NCBI GenBank assembly: GCA_030704615.1
Contig: CM060731.1
Location: forward strand, 13,828,001-13,892,000
Direction of reading: 5' to 3'
From: Takakia lepidozioides
Lineage: Eukaryota; Streptophyta; Takakiopsida; Takakiales; Takakiaceae
DNA length: 64,000 nucleotides
Below are positions 42,300-54,856 of this stretch, piece by piece. The translations under genes and the position numbers were made by a program. Numbering within the stretch: position 1 is the stretch's first letter; each line of letters starts with the position of its first letter. The notes beneath the pieces were generated by a model. The model was not told the DNA's origin and searched no databases. It worked only from the letters and a program-made list of their open reading frames with translations.

Positions 42300-44543
42300 A
42301 TGGCAGGGTTGAATCAGGCACAATTGTTTGCTGGACATTGGACTGGTGGCAGGAGCAGCAGCTCCACCATCACCTCTGCCTTTGGACGAGGGCCAAGAGA
42401 GGGAGTCAGGAAGAACCCTTCTGGCCCCTGTGGGGATGTTAGGACACTTTGTAAGGCAGGACGACTGAAAGAGGCGCTGCACATTTTGAACCAACAAGGC
42501 ATTCGAGCAGACTCCAACACTTATGTTGGTCTCCTGCAGGAGTGCATCAACAGGAAAGACCTAGCGTGGGGAAAGCAGGTGCACACCCACATTATCCAAA
42601 GTGGAGTGAACCCACAAATCTATCTACTAAACACCCTTATCAACATGTATGCAAAGTGCGGGAGCATGGTGGATGCCCGTGAAATTTTTGATAAGATGCC
42701 TGAACGAGATATATTTACGTGGACTATAATGTTAGCAGCATATGCCAAGAATGGGCATCCCGAGGAGGCCTTTATAGTCTATGAGCAAATGCAGAAGGAA
42801 ACCGTGACTCCTGACAGAGTGACATTCATGTGTGTTCTCAATGCATGTGCAAGTGCAGGAGCCCTTGAAAAGGGCAGAGAGGTCCATGCTGACATCATCA
42901 AAGCTGGAATTGCGTCGTATATTAAATTGGACAATAGTCTTGTGGACATGTATGCCAAGTGTGGGAGCATGACAGATGCTTGTAAAGTATTTGATAATAT
43001 GGCTGAACGAACTGTGGTCTCATGGAGTGCGATGATTGCAGGATATGCTGAGCATGGGCATGGTAAGGAGGCTTTTGAGATCTATGAGCAAATGCGAAAG
43101 GAAGGGATGATGCCCGACAGAGTGGCATTCATTTGCATTCTCAATGCGTGTGCCAGCCCAGAATCCCTCAAAAAGGGCAAACATATCCATGCGGACATCA
43201 TTAAAGCTGGAATTGCAAGAGAGACTATTTTGGAGACCGCATTAGTTAACATGTATGCGAAATGTGGAAGCATAAAAGATGCACGTCGAGTGTTCGATGG
43301 TATGGCTAAACGGGATGTTGTTTCCTGGAGTGCAATGATTACAGGATACACTCAGTGTAGGTGTGGTAGGGAGGCTCTTCAAATCTATGAGTGGATGCAA
43401 CAGGAAGGGATGACCCCCAATAGGGTGACATTCATCTGTGTGCTCAATGCTTGTGCCAGCCTAGGAGCCCTGGAAAAAGGCAAGCAGGTCCATGCTGACA
43501 TCATCAGAGCTGTAATTGGGCCAGAGATTGCTTTGGAAACTGCCATTGTGGACATGTATGCCAAATGTGGGAGCTTACAGGATGCTCACCAAGTGTTCGA
43601 CAACATGGTTCAACGTAATGTGATATCATGGAGTGCGATGATAGCAGGATACGCTCAGCATGGGTATGGTAAAGAGGCCCTCCAGTTATTTCAACAAATG
43701 CAACAGGAAGGCTTGAAGCCAAATGGCATCACCTTCGTATCTCTACTCTCTGCTTGTAACCATGTAGGCCTAGTGGATGAAGGTTGCCACTATTTTGATT
43801 CCATGAGTCGAGATTATGGCCTTGAACCTGCGGTGGAGCATTTTGGTTGCATGGTGGACCTTCTTGGCCGTGCAGGGAAATTGGATGAGGCAGAGGAGTT
43901 TATTAACAAAATGCCAATCGAACCAGATGCTTTGGTGTGGGGGGCCTTACTTGGTGCCTGCAGGATTCATGGTGCTGTGGAGCTAGCAGAACGGGCTGCC
44001 AAAAGCGTTCTCAAGTACGATCCGCAGCACCCTGGAGCTTATGTGCTGCTATCAAATATCTATGCTGCAGCTGGAAGGTGGAATGATAAAGCAAAGGTGA
44101 GAAAGATGATGGATGACAGAGGTGTCAGAAAGGAGGCAGGGCACAGTTGCATTGAGGTTGGCAACCGGGTGCATATGTTCATTGTGGAAGACAAATCACA
44201 TCCACAAATTGAGCACATCCATGCTGAGCTGAACAGATTATCTGGGCAGATGAAGGTGGCTGGGTACGTGCCTGACACTCAGTTTGTGTTGCATGATGTG
44301 GAGGAGGAGCAAAAGGAGTCTTCTCTTGACCACCACAGTGAGAAGCTTGCCATTGCTTTTGGGCTCATCAGCACTTCCCCTGGGACAACTATTCGCATTA
44401 TCAAGAACCTTCGTATGTGTGGTGACTGCCACACGGCGACCAAGTTCATCTCAAAGATTGTTGACCGAGCTGTTATTGTCCGGGATGCCAACCGCTTTCA
44501 CCACTTCGAAAATGGAGTCTGTTCTTGTGGGGACTACTGGTGA
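42300..44543 (+). CDS. DYW-type PPR protein A (organelle C-to-U RNA editing factor)
   Basis: An intact 747-codon frame without introns. Residues 1-40 are Ser/Arg/Gly-rich (organelle transit peptide). From about residue 95 four modules of about 101 residues repeat: [16 protein letters not shown]...YA, P..VTF..VLNACAS, GALEKG..VHADIIKAG. Each is an L-S-P triplet that reads one RNA stretch. E and E+ segments follow ([20 protein letters not shown], then VDLLGRAGKLDEAEEF), the PG box, and a complete DYW deaminase: [14 protein letters not shown] and CGDCH supply the zinc ligands and catalytic Glu, and the protein ends CSCGDYW. Such factors deaminate chosen cytidines in mitochondrial or chloroplast RNA. 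Its target is unknown. Start: first ATG of the frame, at an AG that could also be a splice acceptor. Confidence 0.92.
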   Translation: MAGLNQAQLFAGHWTGGRSSSSTITSAFGRGPREGVRKNPSGPCGDVRTLCKAGRLKEALHILNQQGIRADSNTYVGLLQECINRKDLAWGKQVHTHIIQSGVNPQIYLLNTLINMYAKCGSMVDAREIFDKMPERDIFTWTIMLAAYAKNGHPEEAFIVYEQMQKETVTPDRVTFMCVLNACASAGALEKGREVHADIIKAGIASYIKLDNSLVDMYAKCGSMTDACKVFDNMAERTVVSWSAMIAGYAEHGHGKEAFEIYEQMRKEGMMPDRVAFICILNACASPESLKKGKHIHADIIKAGIARETILETALVNMYAKCGSIKDARRVFDGMAKRDVVSWSAMITGYTQCRCGREALQIYEWMQQEGMTPNRVTFICVLNACASLGALEKGKQVHADIIRAVIGPEIALETAIVDMYAKCGSLQDAHQVFDNMVQRNVISWSAMIAGYAQHGYGKEALQLFQQMQQEGLKPNGITFVSLLSACNHVGLVDEGCHYFDSMSRDYGLEPAVEHFGCMVDLLGRAGKLDEAEEFINKMPIEPDALVWGALLGACRIHGAVELAERAAKSVLKYDPQHPGAYVLLSNIYAAAGRWNDKAKVRKMMDDRGVRKEAGHSCIEVGNRVHMFIVEDKSHPQIEHIHAELNRLSGQMKVAGYVPDTQFVLHDVEEEQKESSLDHHSEKLAIAFGLISTSPGTTIRIIKNLRMCGDCHTATKFISKIVDRAVIVRDANRFHHFENGVCSCGDYW

Positions 44544-45945
44544 TAAAAGAACATGCCTGAAAGAATGTGTATCATTTCAATCATGGGACAGAGAGATCAT
44601 AATGTGCGATGCCTCCTTCTGCTGACTTGGGAATTACAGCACCAGGATACAGAAGCATAAATGATTCACACTGCCCTTTACATTGAGAGAAAGTGATTGT
44701 GTGATTGGTGCAAGATCGAGTAATGTACTTTCTCTTAGCTGCCTACGATGGTGATCACAGTTCAGGTGTCATTTTTGAAAAGCAGGACTGAAGTCACGGA
44801 ATGCCTTTCAATGGAGCAGTTCTTCAAAGATTGTAAGGATAAGTAGGATAAGAAAGTCCTAGATTCTGCTGGGCAAGTGACATCATTCGACTTGTCATGT
44901 GATATACAGTCACAGGGAAACACCACAGCCCGCTGTCACACTCTGGAACTCCAAACATATGTTCCCTAACATTTTGGGCAATTATTATCATTTGGCTGGG
45001 TTATATTTCATCACCTGTGCCACAGTCAAGCTTCAGTGGTCTTCCACACTCCAGCATTATCGAGGCGCCTTTGCCAGGAGTCGATGGCAGACCCTTCCAA
45101 GTGCTGAGAAAGGTGACAGGTCTGAGTTGGGGCTATCCGTATTGGTGTCCTGTCATGTTTACTTCCTAGGTGAAAAGGCATGGATCCTTGTGCTTACTGA
45201 AGGTGGTATGATTTGTTGCTTGGACAAGTGACATGGTTTCAGTTGCTTCAATCAGTGACGACTGAGATCTGTGTATGTCACATCCAACAACACCACACTT
45301 AAGACATGTCCTTATGTCTGAGAGTCCTAGCAGAGCTAGGTGTCTGTACACAGGTTGCGATGATAAATGGATATGCAGATGGTTCTAAGTCTGGTGTGGA
45401 CATTGAAATTCGAGATGGTTGTCCAGATTCTGATGGGCTGGCAGATCGTAGTCAGAGCAAAGGCTCTCGTCATTGAACGTAGGAATGTGGGTATGATCGT
45501 AAGATCAGCCATGATATAAGATGGAGGGCCTTTGGGGATAGTCCCAAATCTCCAAGAGCTTAGAGAAGCTTGAGATGGAACGTTCGAAATTAGCAAGATT
45601 GAATTAGGCTCAATTGGTGGCCACTGGCTGGTATTTACTTGTGCAAGGTAGGCCAACTGTAAAACTGTGCAAAGTTTGGTAATTATTTATGCTTGATTTC
45701 AGGACTGATCTACATGAATGATCTGGCCGCACACTCACAAAATGGCTGAACAAACTTAATCCACATGGACTAATAACATGAGAGAAGGATGTGAGAAACA
45801 AGTGTACTACTTAAGATGCATGAGCAGATGGAGTGGAAGGGCCAAGTCACATCATCAATGTGCCCATCATGCCATTGGAATTGGCTTGGTGCCAACCAAG
45901 GAACCTGGTATAACATCAAGATATAATCAAAGCCGCCAGTTTGGA
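44544..45945. other. Intergenic, nothing recognised
   Basis: 3' flank of PPR gene A. Open frames here have no domain. Confidence 0.45.
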
Positions 45946-45949
45946 GTAA

Positions 45950-46480
45950 ACTGCTGTTAACCCGTATGCCAAGTATTTGAGCATACGTAAGAGTGTGAGT
46001 TGCTCAACAATATTCCTACATGTCGATTGTCGTGTGATGATTGCAGGATATGCTCTGGATGGTGGGGGGTGGGGGTAGGCTAGACAGGCACTCCAACAAG
46101 TTGAGTTAACAGGAACCTACATTATATCCATTGTTTCTTCAAGTAGCCATGTGGGCTTAGTAGAGGAGGAGTCTGATGTAAAATGTCTTCTCCAGAAGGA
46201 GTTTATACAACAGCTATGCCAGCACAACTCAGCATATGTTTCTTGTAGGCCACACATACCATCCACAAACTGACGGACTTCCATGCTGAGCAAAAGAAAA
46301 GACTGCAGCCTGGGTACACACCTGCCACATGCTCAGTGTTGCATAACTTCCAGAAAAGGACATCAGGAGCCATCTCTTTGCCACCAAACTGACAAGCTGG
46401 CCATTGCTTCCCATCTCTTGATCAGAATGACTTAATTTTAAGAGATTTCCCCCTATAGCAATCAACTGTGCACAATCAAA
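45950..46480 (+). pseudogene. Strongly decayed DYW-type PPR relic, C-terminal part
   Basis: Fragments in the order of PPR genes A/B: TATGCCAAGTATTTGAGCAT (MYAKCGS region), GATGATTGCAGGATATGCTC (46036), AGCCATGTGGGCTTAGTAGA (46144), ACTTCCATGCTGAGCAAA, CACCTGCCACATGCTCAGTG and GACAAGCTGGCCATTGCTTC (HSEKLAIA region, 46389). Many indels and stops. It lies 1.4 kb downstream of gene A in the same orientation, the trace of an older tandem duplication. Confidence 0.7.
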
Positions 46481-48215
46481 AACGCCTAGGAAGTTGGAAC
46501 ATTGTTAATCTAATGAAGCTCAACCAAGATGCATATCACAGACAGGAGCCCAAAATGAAGATTTCATGCATATTCAACACATGAGAGGACATCATCCTCA
46601 AACATACCCTTTTCAGCAGATGTTGAATTGATCCGAATTTCCTCTGGGCCAGTGTAAATACTGGACTCATGAATCTGTATGATGACATAACATGGCACCG
46701 CTAGTCGCGCCTATCTATTTTCATCCAAAAAATTAATTCACTCATGCCATATTCTAAAGTTTCATCCTCTTCCATTTTGTACCCAAGCGAGGTTTCTTAG
46801 ATTAGAGATTTTTTTTGGGGAAGGTACAACAGGATCAAACTGGTTTTGTTGTCTCCTCCTGAAGGGAAAGACAAAAGAATGAGGCAGATGGAGTTGTGGA
46901 ACTTCACCTGCATTCTGGTCTAAACTATGTCTAGTGACTAGACTTGACCTTCACCGATAATAAGATGCTCTCCATCCTCTTTCACCATATCCACTGCATA
47001 AGGTGCTCCTGTCCCTGCAGCAGCACAGTCTAATGCTAGTTATAGGACCAAGTTCATCTTGCAAGCAGAAATTTTTCTGCAAGTCTACATGTGGACACAG
47101 CTTGGAAAGTTTGTGATTGTGTTACCAGTTAGATGTCGCTGGAAGCCTTGCAAATGTTCGGATGACTCTAAGCAAAAGCCTTTTTCCTAGTTGAACTGGC
47201 TTTTACAGCAATGACTTCTGTTCGCTGAACACATGACCTTCTGAGACGAGTAGACAGGCTGAGAGAAAGTTTTGCAAGTCTACAAGGGGGACAAATTGGA
47301 TGAGTTTGTGCCACCAATAAGGAAACTTTGTAAACCGCTTGACTTCAAGTGGAAGTCAAGTTAACTGGATTTTACAGTTGTGAGATTCTCTTTATATGGA
47401 TACTGCAGACACAAACATAAGGGACCAGTAGAGTGTAGAATGTGAGTGATACGAGTCTCTTTATATGACTGGGAGTATTCACTAGAATCCTCAGCAAAAT
47501 ATTGCCAACACTAGGCAGTATCTGGAAAGAAATTGACAAATATTTCCAAAGAAAAATCATACGGGAAAATGGTAATGACTTTCTGATCCATTCTCATACA
47601 GGACAAGTTTCATAACTCAGACCTAGCTTTGCCACATTGGCATGTTATGCAATTGGACAAGCTGACGTGTGGCAAATGTTTGACATGTGACACAATCGCA
47701 CTCATGGACTAGGGCATTTCTAACGGTGAACAAGGAAGTCCAAGGATTTCATAACCTACAACCAAAATGCATCAACGACTCAAAAGTGATATTGGTCACC
47801 CCGCCTCTCAGTGGGGATTTTAAACACAATAGTTGGGAGTACTACATGTGAGATTTTCGTCAATGTAAGTTGTAGTCAGAAGGACGCACCAGGAGGCAAA
47901 AGATTTTTATGCAAAAAGTTGAGGCAGGCTCTGCTGTTGATATCCTTGGCTAGTAGAGTGTCCAGTTTCCCTGACAACCTGCAGCCACAATAAAAGTCTC
48001 GTAAGAGATACAAACTTGGAAATGAGGTAGTTTATGCAACTGCGAAAGGCCAGTTCCTGATAAGAGCCCGAAAATGGTCAATCTATGCTCAGCCTGTGGG
48101 TACTGGAGGTCCTGCAATAATTCTTTCCAATGATTGTTGCCAGTTCAAATCCAAATATTGGGGTACACCAATCTAAGATCTCCCACGAATGCAAAACATC
48201 CAGATCTGTCTAGTC
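46481..48215. other. Intergenic, nothing recognised
   Basis: A loosely repeated block (GCAAGTCTACA..TGG.CA.A.TTGGA...GT.TGTG) occurs at about 47070 and 47270. No gene supported. Confidence 0.4.
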
Positions 48216-48219
48216 CTGT

Positions 48220-51200
48220 CTAGTCTTCATCTTCATGTGCTCTTGATCTCTGCTGATAGGTTGTGATAGCTAGTGGAGCACAAAAAGCTCCATCAAACTG
48301 GCTGACAAACATGTTAAGATGACACCTTCTACAACTGCTGTCATTTGATTCATTTCTGAATGATGCTGTCATGAGGACAATGTCATGTGTTGAGACAGCT
48401 GAAAGAGTTGAAATGTAAGACATGCAGACCCAGCCAATACATACCCTGCTTTTCTGAAGATAATTGGATAAATGAGTGGAAAATCAGACTGGTCCATATG
48501 TGCCGTTCCCTGTAGGCACAAACGATGCACATACATATCTGGCCACAACAAGTGAAGGTACAGAGCCCTGATGGTGATTTATCTGGATGGATGCTATAAA
48601 ACATGGTGCCTGGCTATTAAGGAGCCATCCCTGGCCTGTAAAAGTGGCTAGCTTGACTGCAAAAAGCTAGCAAGATAGTAGATAGGAGACCAGTAGAACA
48701 GAGCCCAGTTGGCCTGCAACACTTGATGGCGGTCTTTGCTTGGCAACATGAAACAACCTTTTGCACTAGTCCAACACAGCCAGGATGACAATGCCGCAGG
48801 CTAGCTATAAATGGACAGACATTTTTCCAGTTTACATCTTGACACTCTCAGGACATCTAGCCAAAAGGCCTAGCTGACACTAAGATCATATCCATTTGTT
48901 CTTGACATCATGAGGATGTTTTGGGGGCTTTCAACAAGAACATTGTCAATTTATATGTTCATTTTAATAAATTCTGTGACTATCCAAGACTGATATGCTG
49001 GATTTGAGCCTACCGTAGTAAATGCCCATATGTTGCTATTGCTTCAATCTCAAACTGCGAGCCTCACATTCCTGAAAGCACCGTACCTTGATTGTCAACA
49101 ATTCTGTGATCAATGGTGCTCCGTCAGTGTTTGCTCCAGCTCTTGCTTTAAGAAACATATTTCGAAAATCTCTCAACGCTTCCCAGTCAAACATTTCAGT
49201 GTTCAAAAACAGCAATGGCACTTTCCCAGCCAATCTGTCAAAATCCACCTGATACAACAAGTGCAACAGATACCATCAATGGAATGGAGAACCGAAGAAG
49301 GGGAAAAGGAAAATACATCCACACATTTCTCAACTTCAAGCGGGCATCTCAGAGATGCCACGACCACATTGAATGGGGTTATGATACACAGTGGAAAGAA
49401 CGATCACAGATTATGAGACTGGCATTGCAGAATGCTCCTAAGGAAAGGTCTATATCATCAGACACGAAGGTGAAGTGACACAATAAGATACGTCTGCTTC
49501 AGCAGGAGTCTTCCTCTCTCCTCTCAAAGGACACAATGGATATAATCACCTGGGCCAAAGTCAAAGAGTCAGAGGTAGCTGTGATGGGAGAGCATAAACC
49601 CTGAAGGAGAACCACTACTCCCATAGATAATCAACAACAGCCTCCAAGGTGCAGCATGCAGATGGCTGTACAGGGTGAATCTAAATCTCGCATTTTGCAA
49701 TGAAACCCAAGATATACCTGCCATAGTGAGCATGGGAAATTACATTTCAAATCCTGTATTCCTCTTAGAATGAAAGCAAGAAGCCTCTACCTGCTCCACA
49801 GGCTGCCACCACACATCTTCCGCCACGCAACACTTGAACCTTTTGTCCACACCACAAGCCACCACAGCAGTGGATGCACCGAATGAGTGCCCATGGATTG
49901 CCATAAGGCTCAAATTTAGGCGCCCTTGCAACATACTTACGTCAAGCCTACACTTTCCCTTCACAGTGTTCAAGTTTTGAGCGATGAGACCCCCGTCCAG
50001 GCTCTCCAGCACATCGACCACCTTCCGAATCTCCCCAATCCTCTGCCACGCAGTAGTGACGACTGCGGTTAGAATAGTCTTTCACTGAAAACTGAACTGC
50101 CAACAGGCACAAGCTCATTTTGGATGAGCCCAACATAGTCTTTTGTTCGGCACGTCTTGTGAGAGGAAAGTAAGCTTTTAGCTGCGAGTTCTGGACAGTC
50201 CTCTTTATGGCTGCCCTGAGGATTGTTGTTACTTCACCAATATATTACCTTCATAGATTTCATTCTGGGGGGTACTCAGCAGATGCGCGACCACTGCATC
50301 TTCAAAGGGAAAGAAAATTGAGGTAGCTAACTCGTACACATTCCGGGAATGCTACTCACAACCCTGTCAATTGAACACAAGAAATCAGCAAAGGACAGGC
50401 CCAACAAGTAACTGTTTCACTTAGACTGCATGCCCAGTGTTAGCAGGTTCGCCTAGAGATACTTGCTACACGCCCTGTTTGGTCCAGTGGTCCCTGTATG
50501 CTTGCCAGATCTGGGGGCCTGCCCTTGAGTCACAACGGTGCTATAAACTTCTAGAGCCTCTACTGGCTACTTTCCTGCAGAGGATAATTGAAAAAGAGCA
50601 CCACTTTTCTCCTGTCCTGCATACTACAAGATCTAGGGGACATAGTCTTTTATAGAGACTATAGATCCTTAGCAGAAGCCGCTTTGAATATCAGAAGTAC
50701 CTTGTGGCCTACCTGCTTGAGGGACTTTGTCTAAGGATGACACTCCATGTATGCTGAAGTAGTTCCTGGTTTGCTCTACCCTGCACTACCAAAATCATGG
50801 CAACATTCCGATTGGCAAGTACGAACCATCCATTGAATCTCTTCTGTCACTTCAAGTGATTCTACGAAACAGAAGAGGTTGTGAAACTCATATGCTTTTG
50901 TGTGAGTGAAGACTGAATCCCTGAGACTTAACTGTCTCCTGGGGATTGGTACTTCAGAGGTCCTCTCGAACTTATAGTGTTGGCTTATGTCACGTGAGGC
51001 TTATGGTGCCAGGAATCAGTGAATCCCTCTGGTCTCTAATGCCTGGGCATTCCGCTTCTTTCAACATTCCTGTTTTTAAGCAATCATAATAGTTTGGGGT
51101 CGGTACATTTCAGCCTACAGCTGTCACAACTCCATAAACTATCACTAAATTGATAAAGCTCTGTGCAGTTCCAACCTCCATCACTTCGAACAATATGTGA

Positions 51201-52685
51201 ACGACCTATCCCAGGTCCCAAAGAAATCAGGAGCATAGAACCACAAGAAACAGACTTCTGAGCCAGTCATTGCAATTTGAATGCCAAATCCAGGCACTAA
51301 AGGCGTGCTAAAAAAGAAAAGAAGATGACAAAGGCAGTTGCGAAGTAAAGCTCATATGTAATTGCTACCTGCTTAAGTTGCCTGCTGCGTTCCTCCATGG
51401 GTGTATCGTCAAAGTCTTTATCTGCATATGCATGCTCTATCCACCTCTGCTTGCCTCTCTCATCTGTATACTGCGCCATGACTGCTGATCCGTCCAAGTG
51501 CTCGACTGCCACAACAACTTCCATTGCAGACAGTTGACCATCTTTAGGATCACCTCTCATTGCAGACTCTGATAATGGACATGGCTTTGGCCAAAGACAA
51601 CAACAACAACCCTTACAAATTTAAACAGACAGAAAATGATGGAGTTACAGGGTGAGGAAGAAAGATCCTAACTGTAACCATGAGAGGCAATGTCACAGCA
51701 TGTCGCAGTGTAGGTGGTTCGGCAGGCCCACATGCCATGCGAGAATATTACCACTGGAAGCCGTCCTTCATCTCCCTCTCCTTTCGCCACCAAAAGTGGT
51801 TGGGCCACAGATGCCTGTATTATCGGTGCAAATAAATGAAGAATGCCTGCAATCACTCATCCCATCGTCTATCTCGTGAGCATCAAGTTTTCCATTCAGA
51901 GATTTCCTGGCACCAGAGTTGGAACACTGAGAGTTTATCCTATTTGCAATGAAATGTCACAGATCTATACATTCCGTCTATGCAGCTCAGTAAAAACATG
52001 CAATTCAAACGTACTTGTGAAAGTTCAGGCATATGTATTCAGGCAAATCCATCTACAACCATGCAAAGTCCAGTGACACCCAGCAATGGTTTAACCTCTG
52101 CACCTGTCAATCTACTGGTCTTATACTAAAGGAGAGTTCTACACCAAGTCACGACCAGGGCTTGTGGCAAGAGAGACCCAGTTTGTTATAATGCGTTATG
52201 CTGAACGGAGGCTTCCAAGGATTCAATTGCACGTACAAGTCATTAGCTCTTCTTAGCTCAGAGCTACTCCACACCGATGAGAACGACGACGCTGTCGAAA
52301 TTCTGATATCCAAACGATGGACAAACACTCTCCCCAAAATTGCAGAAAAGGAAAGATATTTTGAAGGAAAGATTGGCGTACAAGTGATAATCCAAAGGAC
52401 GAAGCGGCGCAGGCACGATGAAGGATAAATGCTTCTGCAGGCAAATCCCCAGGTGTACAGGATGCTAGGCATCCAGCAGCGCTTCTTTCTATCCAGTAAT
52501 GACCACTTGGTTTTGATGGGCGTAGGATAGAAGAAGCGCATCAACGGAGCTTGCTGACAATCAGCTTGCAGCAAAAACTCAGTTGTGTCCTGCTTAACTG
52601 CCCAAGAGTTGCCCACCTGTGTACGCCGGAGCTCAAAGTCCGCAAATGACACCTGATACGGGCCGATCGGCTTGGGGAACCCCAT
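48220..52685 (-). CDS. Platelet-activating factor acetylhydrolase-like lipase, at least 6 exons
   Basis: Minus-strand exons: first exon from ATG 52685 (3' end unsettled, at least to about 52430); 51814-51673; 51517-51369; 50042-49791; 49248-49087; 48509-48445; last exon unsettled, down to about 48220. The five internal exons join in phase at GT-AG sites. The enzyme class removes short or oxidised acyl chains from the sn-2 position of phospholipids. First exon has the family opening (FFYPTP, RKKRCWMPSILY). Then LPVVIFSHGMWACRTTYTA and ASHGYIVVAVEHLDGSAV. The nucleophile Ser is in AIHGHSFGAST, the Asp in CVAEDVWWQP, and the His in GTAHMDQSDFPL: the whole triad is present. A VPLLFLNTEMF strand lies between Asp and His, as in known enzymes. 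No signal peptide is obvious. C-terminal residues are unresolved. Confidence 0.85.
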
Positions 52686-52800
52686 GCTTGCCTCTCACTT
52701 CTGAGCCCTACGTTCTTGCACGGGAGAGGTATCTGTGAGAGTAAGAGTGGAACATACAACTACGAATAATCTGCATAGCACTTTTCTCTCATTCTCCCTC

Positions 52801-52921
52801 GGTCTGATCGACTCGAGGCAACAGCAAACCCACATACCCACACCGCTTTATCTCGGACACTCCGTCTGATCGACTTGAGACAACAGCAAACCCACATGCC
52901 TACACCGCTTTATCTCGGACA
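52801..52921. repeat. Two-copy tandem repeat upstream of the PAF-AH-like gene
   Basis: TCTGATCGACTCGAGGCAAC...CTTTATCTCGGACAC is repeated with four or so changes, period about 63 bp (52802 and 52865). It lies 115-235 bp upstream of the minus-strand start codon and so falls in the likely promoter. Confidence 0.8.
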
Positions 52922-52929
52922 CAACTCAT

Positions 52930-54490
52930 CACTGTTTGAGACCAGAGCAATGAAGCGAAGTGACAGGATGGCAGCAGTAATGAGGGCAGACGCGGTACAT
53001 TGTCGACCGGAGGTTCATGCAATCAAACCACCATCGACGTTGAGTTCTTATACCACCCACATTGCCCATTTTATCTGCAACTTCCTCTCCTTATCCTACT
53101 TTTTGTATTCTCCAAACGATCTGCTCACCGATGCTTATATCAAACTATAACCTTGTTCTGGTAGGAACTCTCCGAAGTGTATGGAGTATGAACTGGTCCG
53201 CTGCTCAACTCACTCAACTTTCGAAGCGGTTTCAATGCAGGGCGATGTATGATACAAATTGGATAAAGTCAGTTGGGGTGGAGGTGTCTACCGACATGCT
53301 GACGCCATCGCCCTGCCATCCCTCCGTATGGCCATGTTGCCGCAGGGGGGATGCAGTTCCGAAAAATCACAGATTGTGAGAAGTACAGACGTGATGAGAA
53401 TTGGAACTTTTGAAGGTACTTCTGCGAGAGGCACAGGGATGGGAGCGTGCTCAAGCGCCCTCCCGAGCTCGCAGGCCCTGTCTTCTCCTTGCGGCCATCG
53501 GACGGACGGGACTTACATTGTGTAGCAGATTATTGGGTCAGGCTGTGGAGTTGGAATGGGCACCCTTGCAATTGGTGGCTATATCAGGTATAGGCATGAA
53601 TTTTTGTCTTTCTGGGTCTCTGTGAGTCGAAGGTCCAGGCTCAATAGTATCTTCAATCCATACCAGCAGCATTCAAAACCAGAAAGAAAGGAGGGATCTT
53701 CTACAAGGGATAGCTCGAAGGGCTTATGGGACAAGAACTCCGGACACTCATGCGAAACACGAAGAGAGAGTCTTCCTGCAACCACTGGCTATGACGTGCC
53801 CTTGAGGCCAATACTGCTCGCTGAAACGTGGCTGGTGCGTTGCAAAGTCCAAATAGCATGACTTTGTAAGCATAGGCTTCCCATATATTTCCTGAGGGAT
53901 ATCTCTGGCAGAGCCTCAGAGCCTATTGTGTTACACCAAGTATGGAAGCTTGGCCCTAGATCGTGCTCGCCATACCAACTACAAGTGACTGGAAGGGAGG
54001 TTATAGTGTTCAATTTGTGGCTTATACACTCACACTTCAAATTGATGCTCTAGTCCCCTATTTGGCGATGTGACAATGCCAGTCACACAGTCTCTCGGAA
54101 ACGAACACAAAGTAAAACCCCTCATTGAAGTATGGAATGTCTACACTGGCATTTGCCAGTGCACTTTTAAGGACCTAAGGAAGAGCAAGTTGCAGAAAAT
54201 GTTATCCAAGGCCACACTAGCGCTTCTGCATGGAGAGGAAGGCAATCAGACACAATCAAGCAATGAGCATAGAACAGCTCCGGATGGAGTTTTTCTCAGA
54301 TGCTTCACAGTAGCTGTCCTTCATTTGAAAGCAGCAAAAGCTTTCTGATGGTATCGATAGCTTGTTCTTCCTTGTTAGCAGGGCATGTAAGAAGGTTTTT
54401 GAAGGCTATTCCGTGTCTCTGAGTGGTTCTAGCCTGCTCTACGTGAGGCTGTGGTTGGAGCTGGCTGCTCAGCTGCCCAGTTCTGGTTTT
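52930..54490. other. Intergenic, nothing recognised
   Basis: Small open frames (for example 53556-53861 and 54070-54348, +) show no domain. The region separates the divergent PAF-AH-like gene and PPR gene B. Confidence 0.4.
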
Positions 54491-54856
54491 CACTGAAGAC
54501 TCTGAGATCACAGACTACAACATGAGGAGGTCCGTTGGATCAAGCCCCCTCAGGTGAATGCAGCTAGCTTCAATGATTGACGACCAAAGAGCAAGTTGTT
54601 GATGGTTTTTAGGTCCATGTAGACCATGGAGCGCCAGGTCCAGAATACAACAGGTATAGTTGGTTTTGCTTGAATGGTTTCAACTCAAATAGACAAAATT
54701 GTACATTTTTTCACTCAGTAGTTGACTGCAGAGTTTTTGTAACCTCTAACTCCTTAGCAAGAACCCTGGCCTCATTCATGAAAATATTTTTCTTTGTAGT
54801 ATCTAAGAGCTGAGAGCTGGATGGAAATGTTTGTTCCTAATTGTTAGAGTCATGCA

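Noticed and set aside
42291-44491. Numerous minus-strand frames opposite PPR genes A and B
   Set aside because: Shadows of long coding sequence on the other strand.
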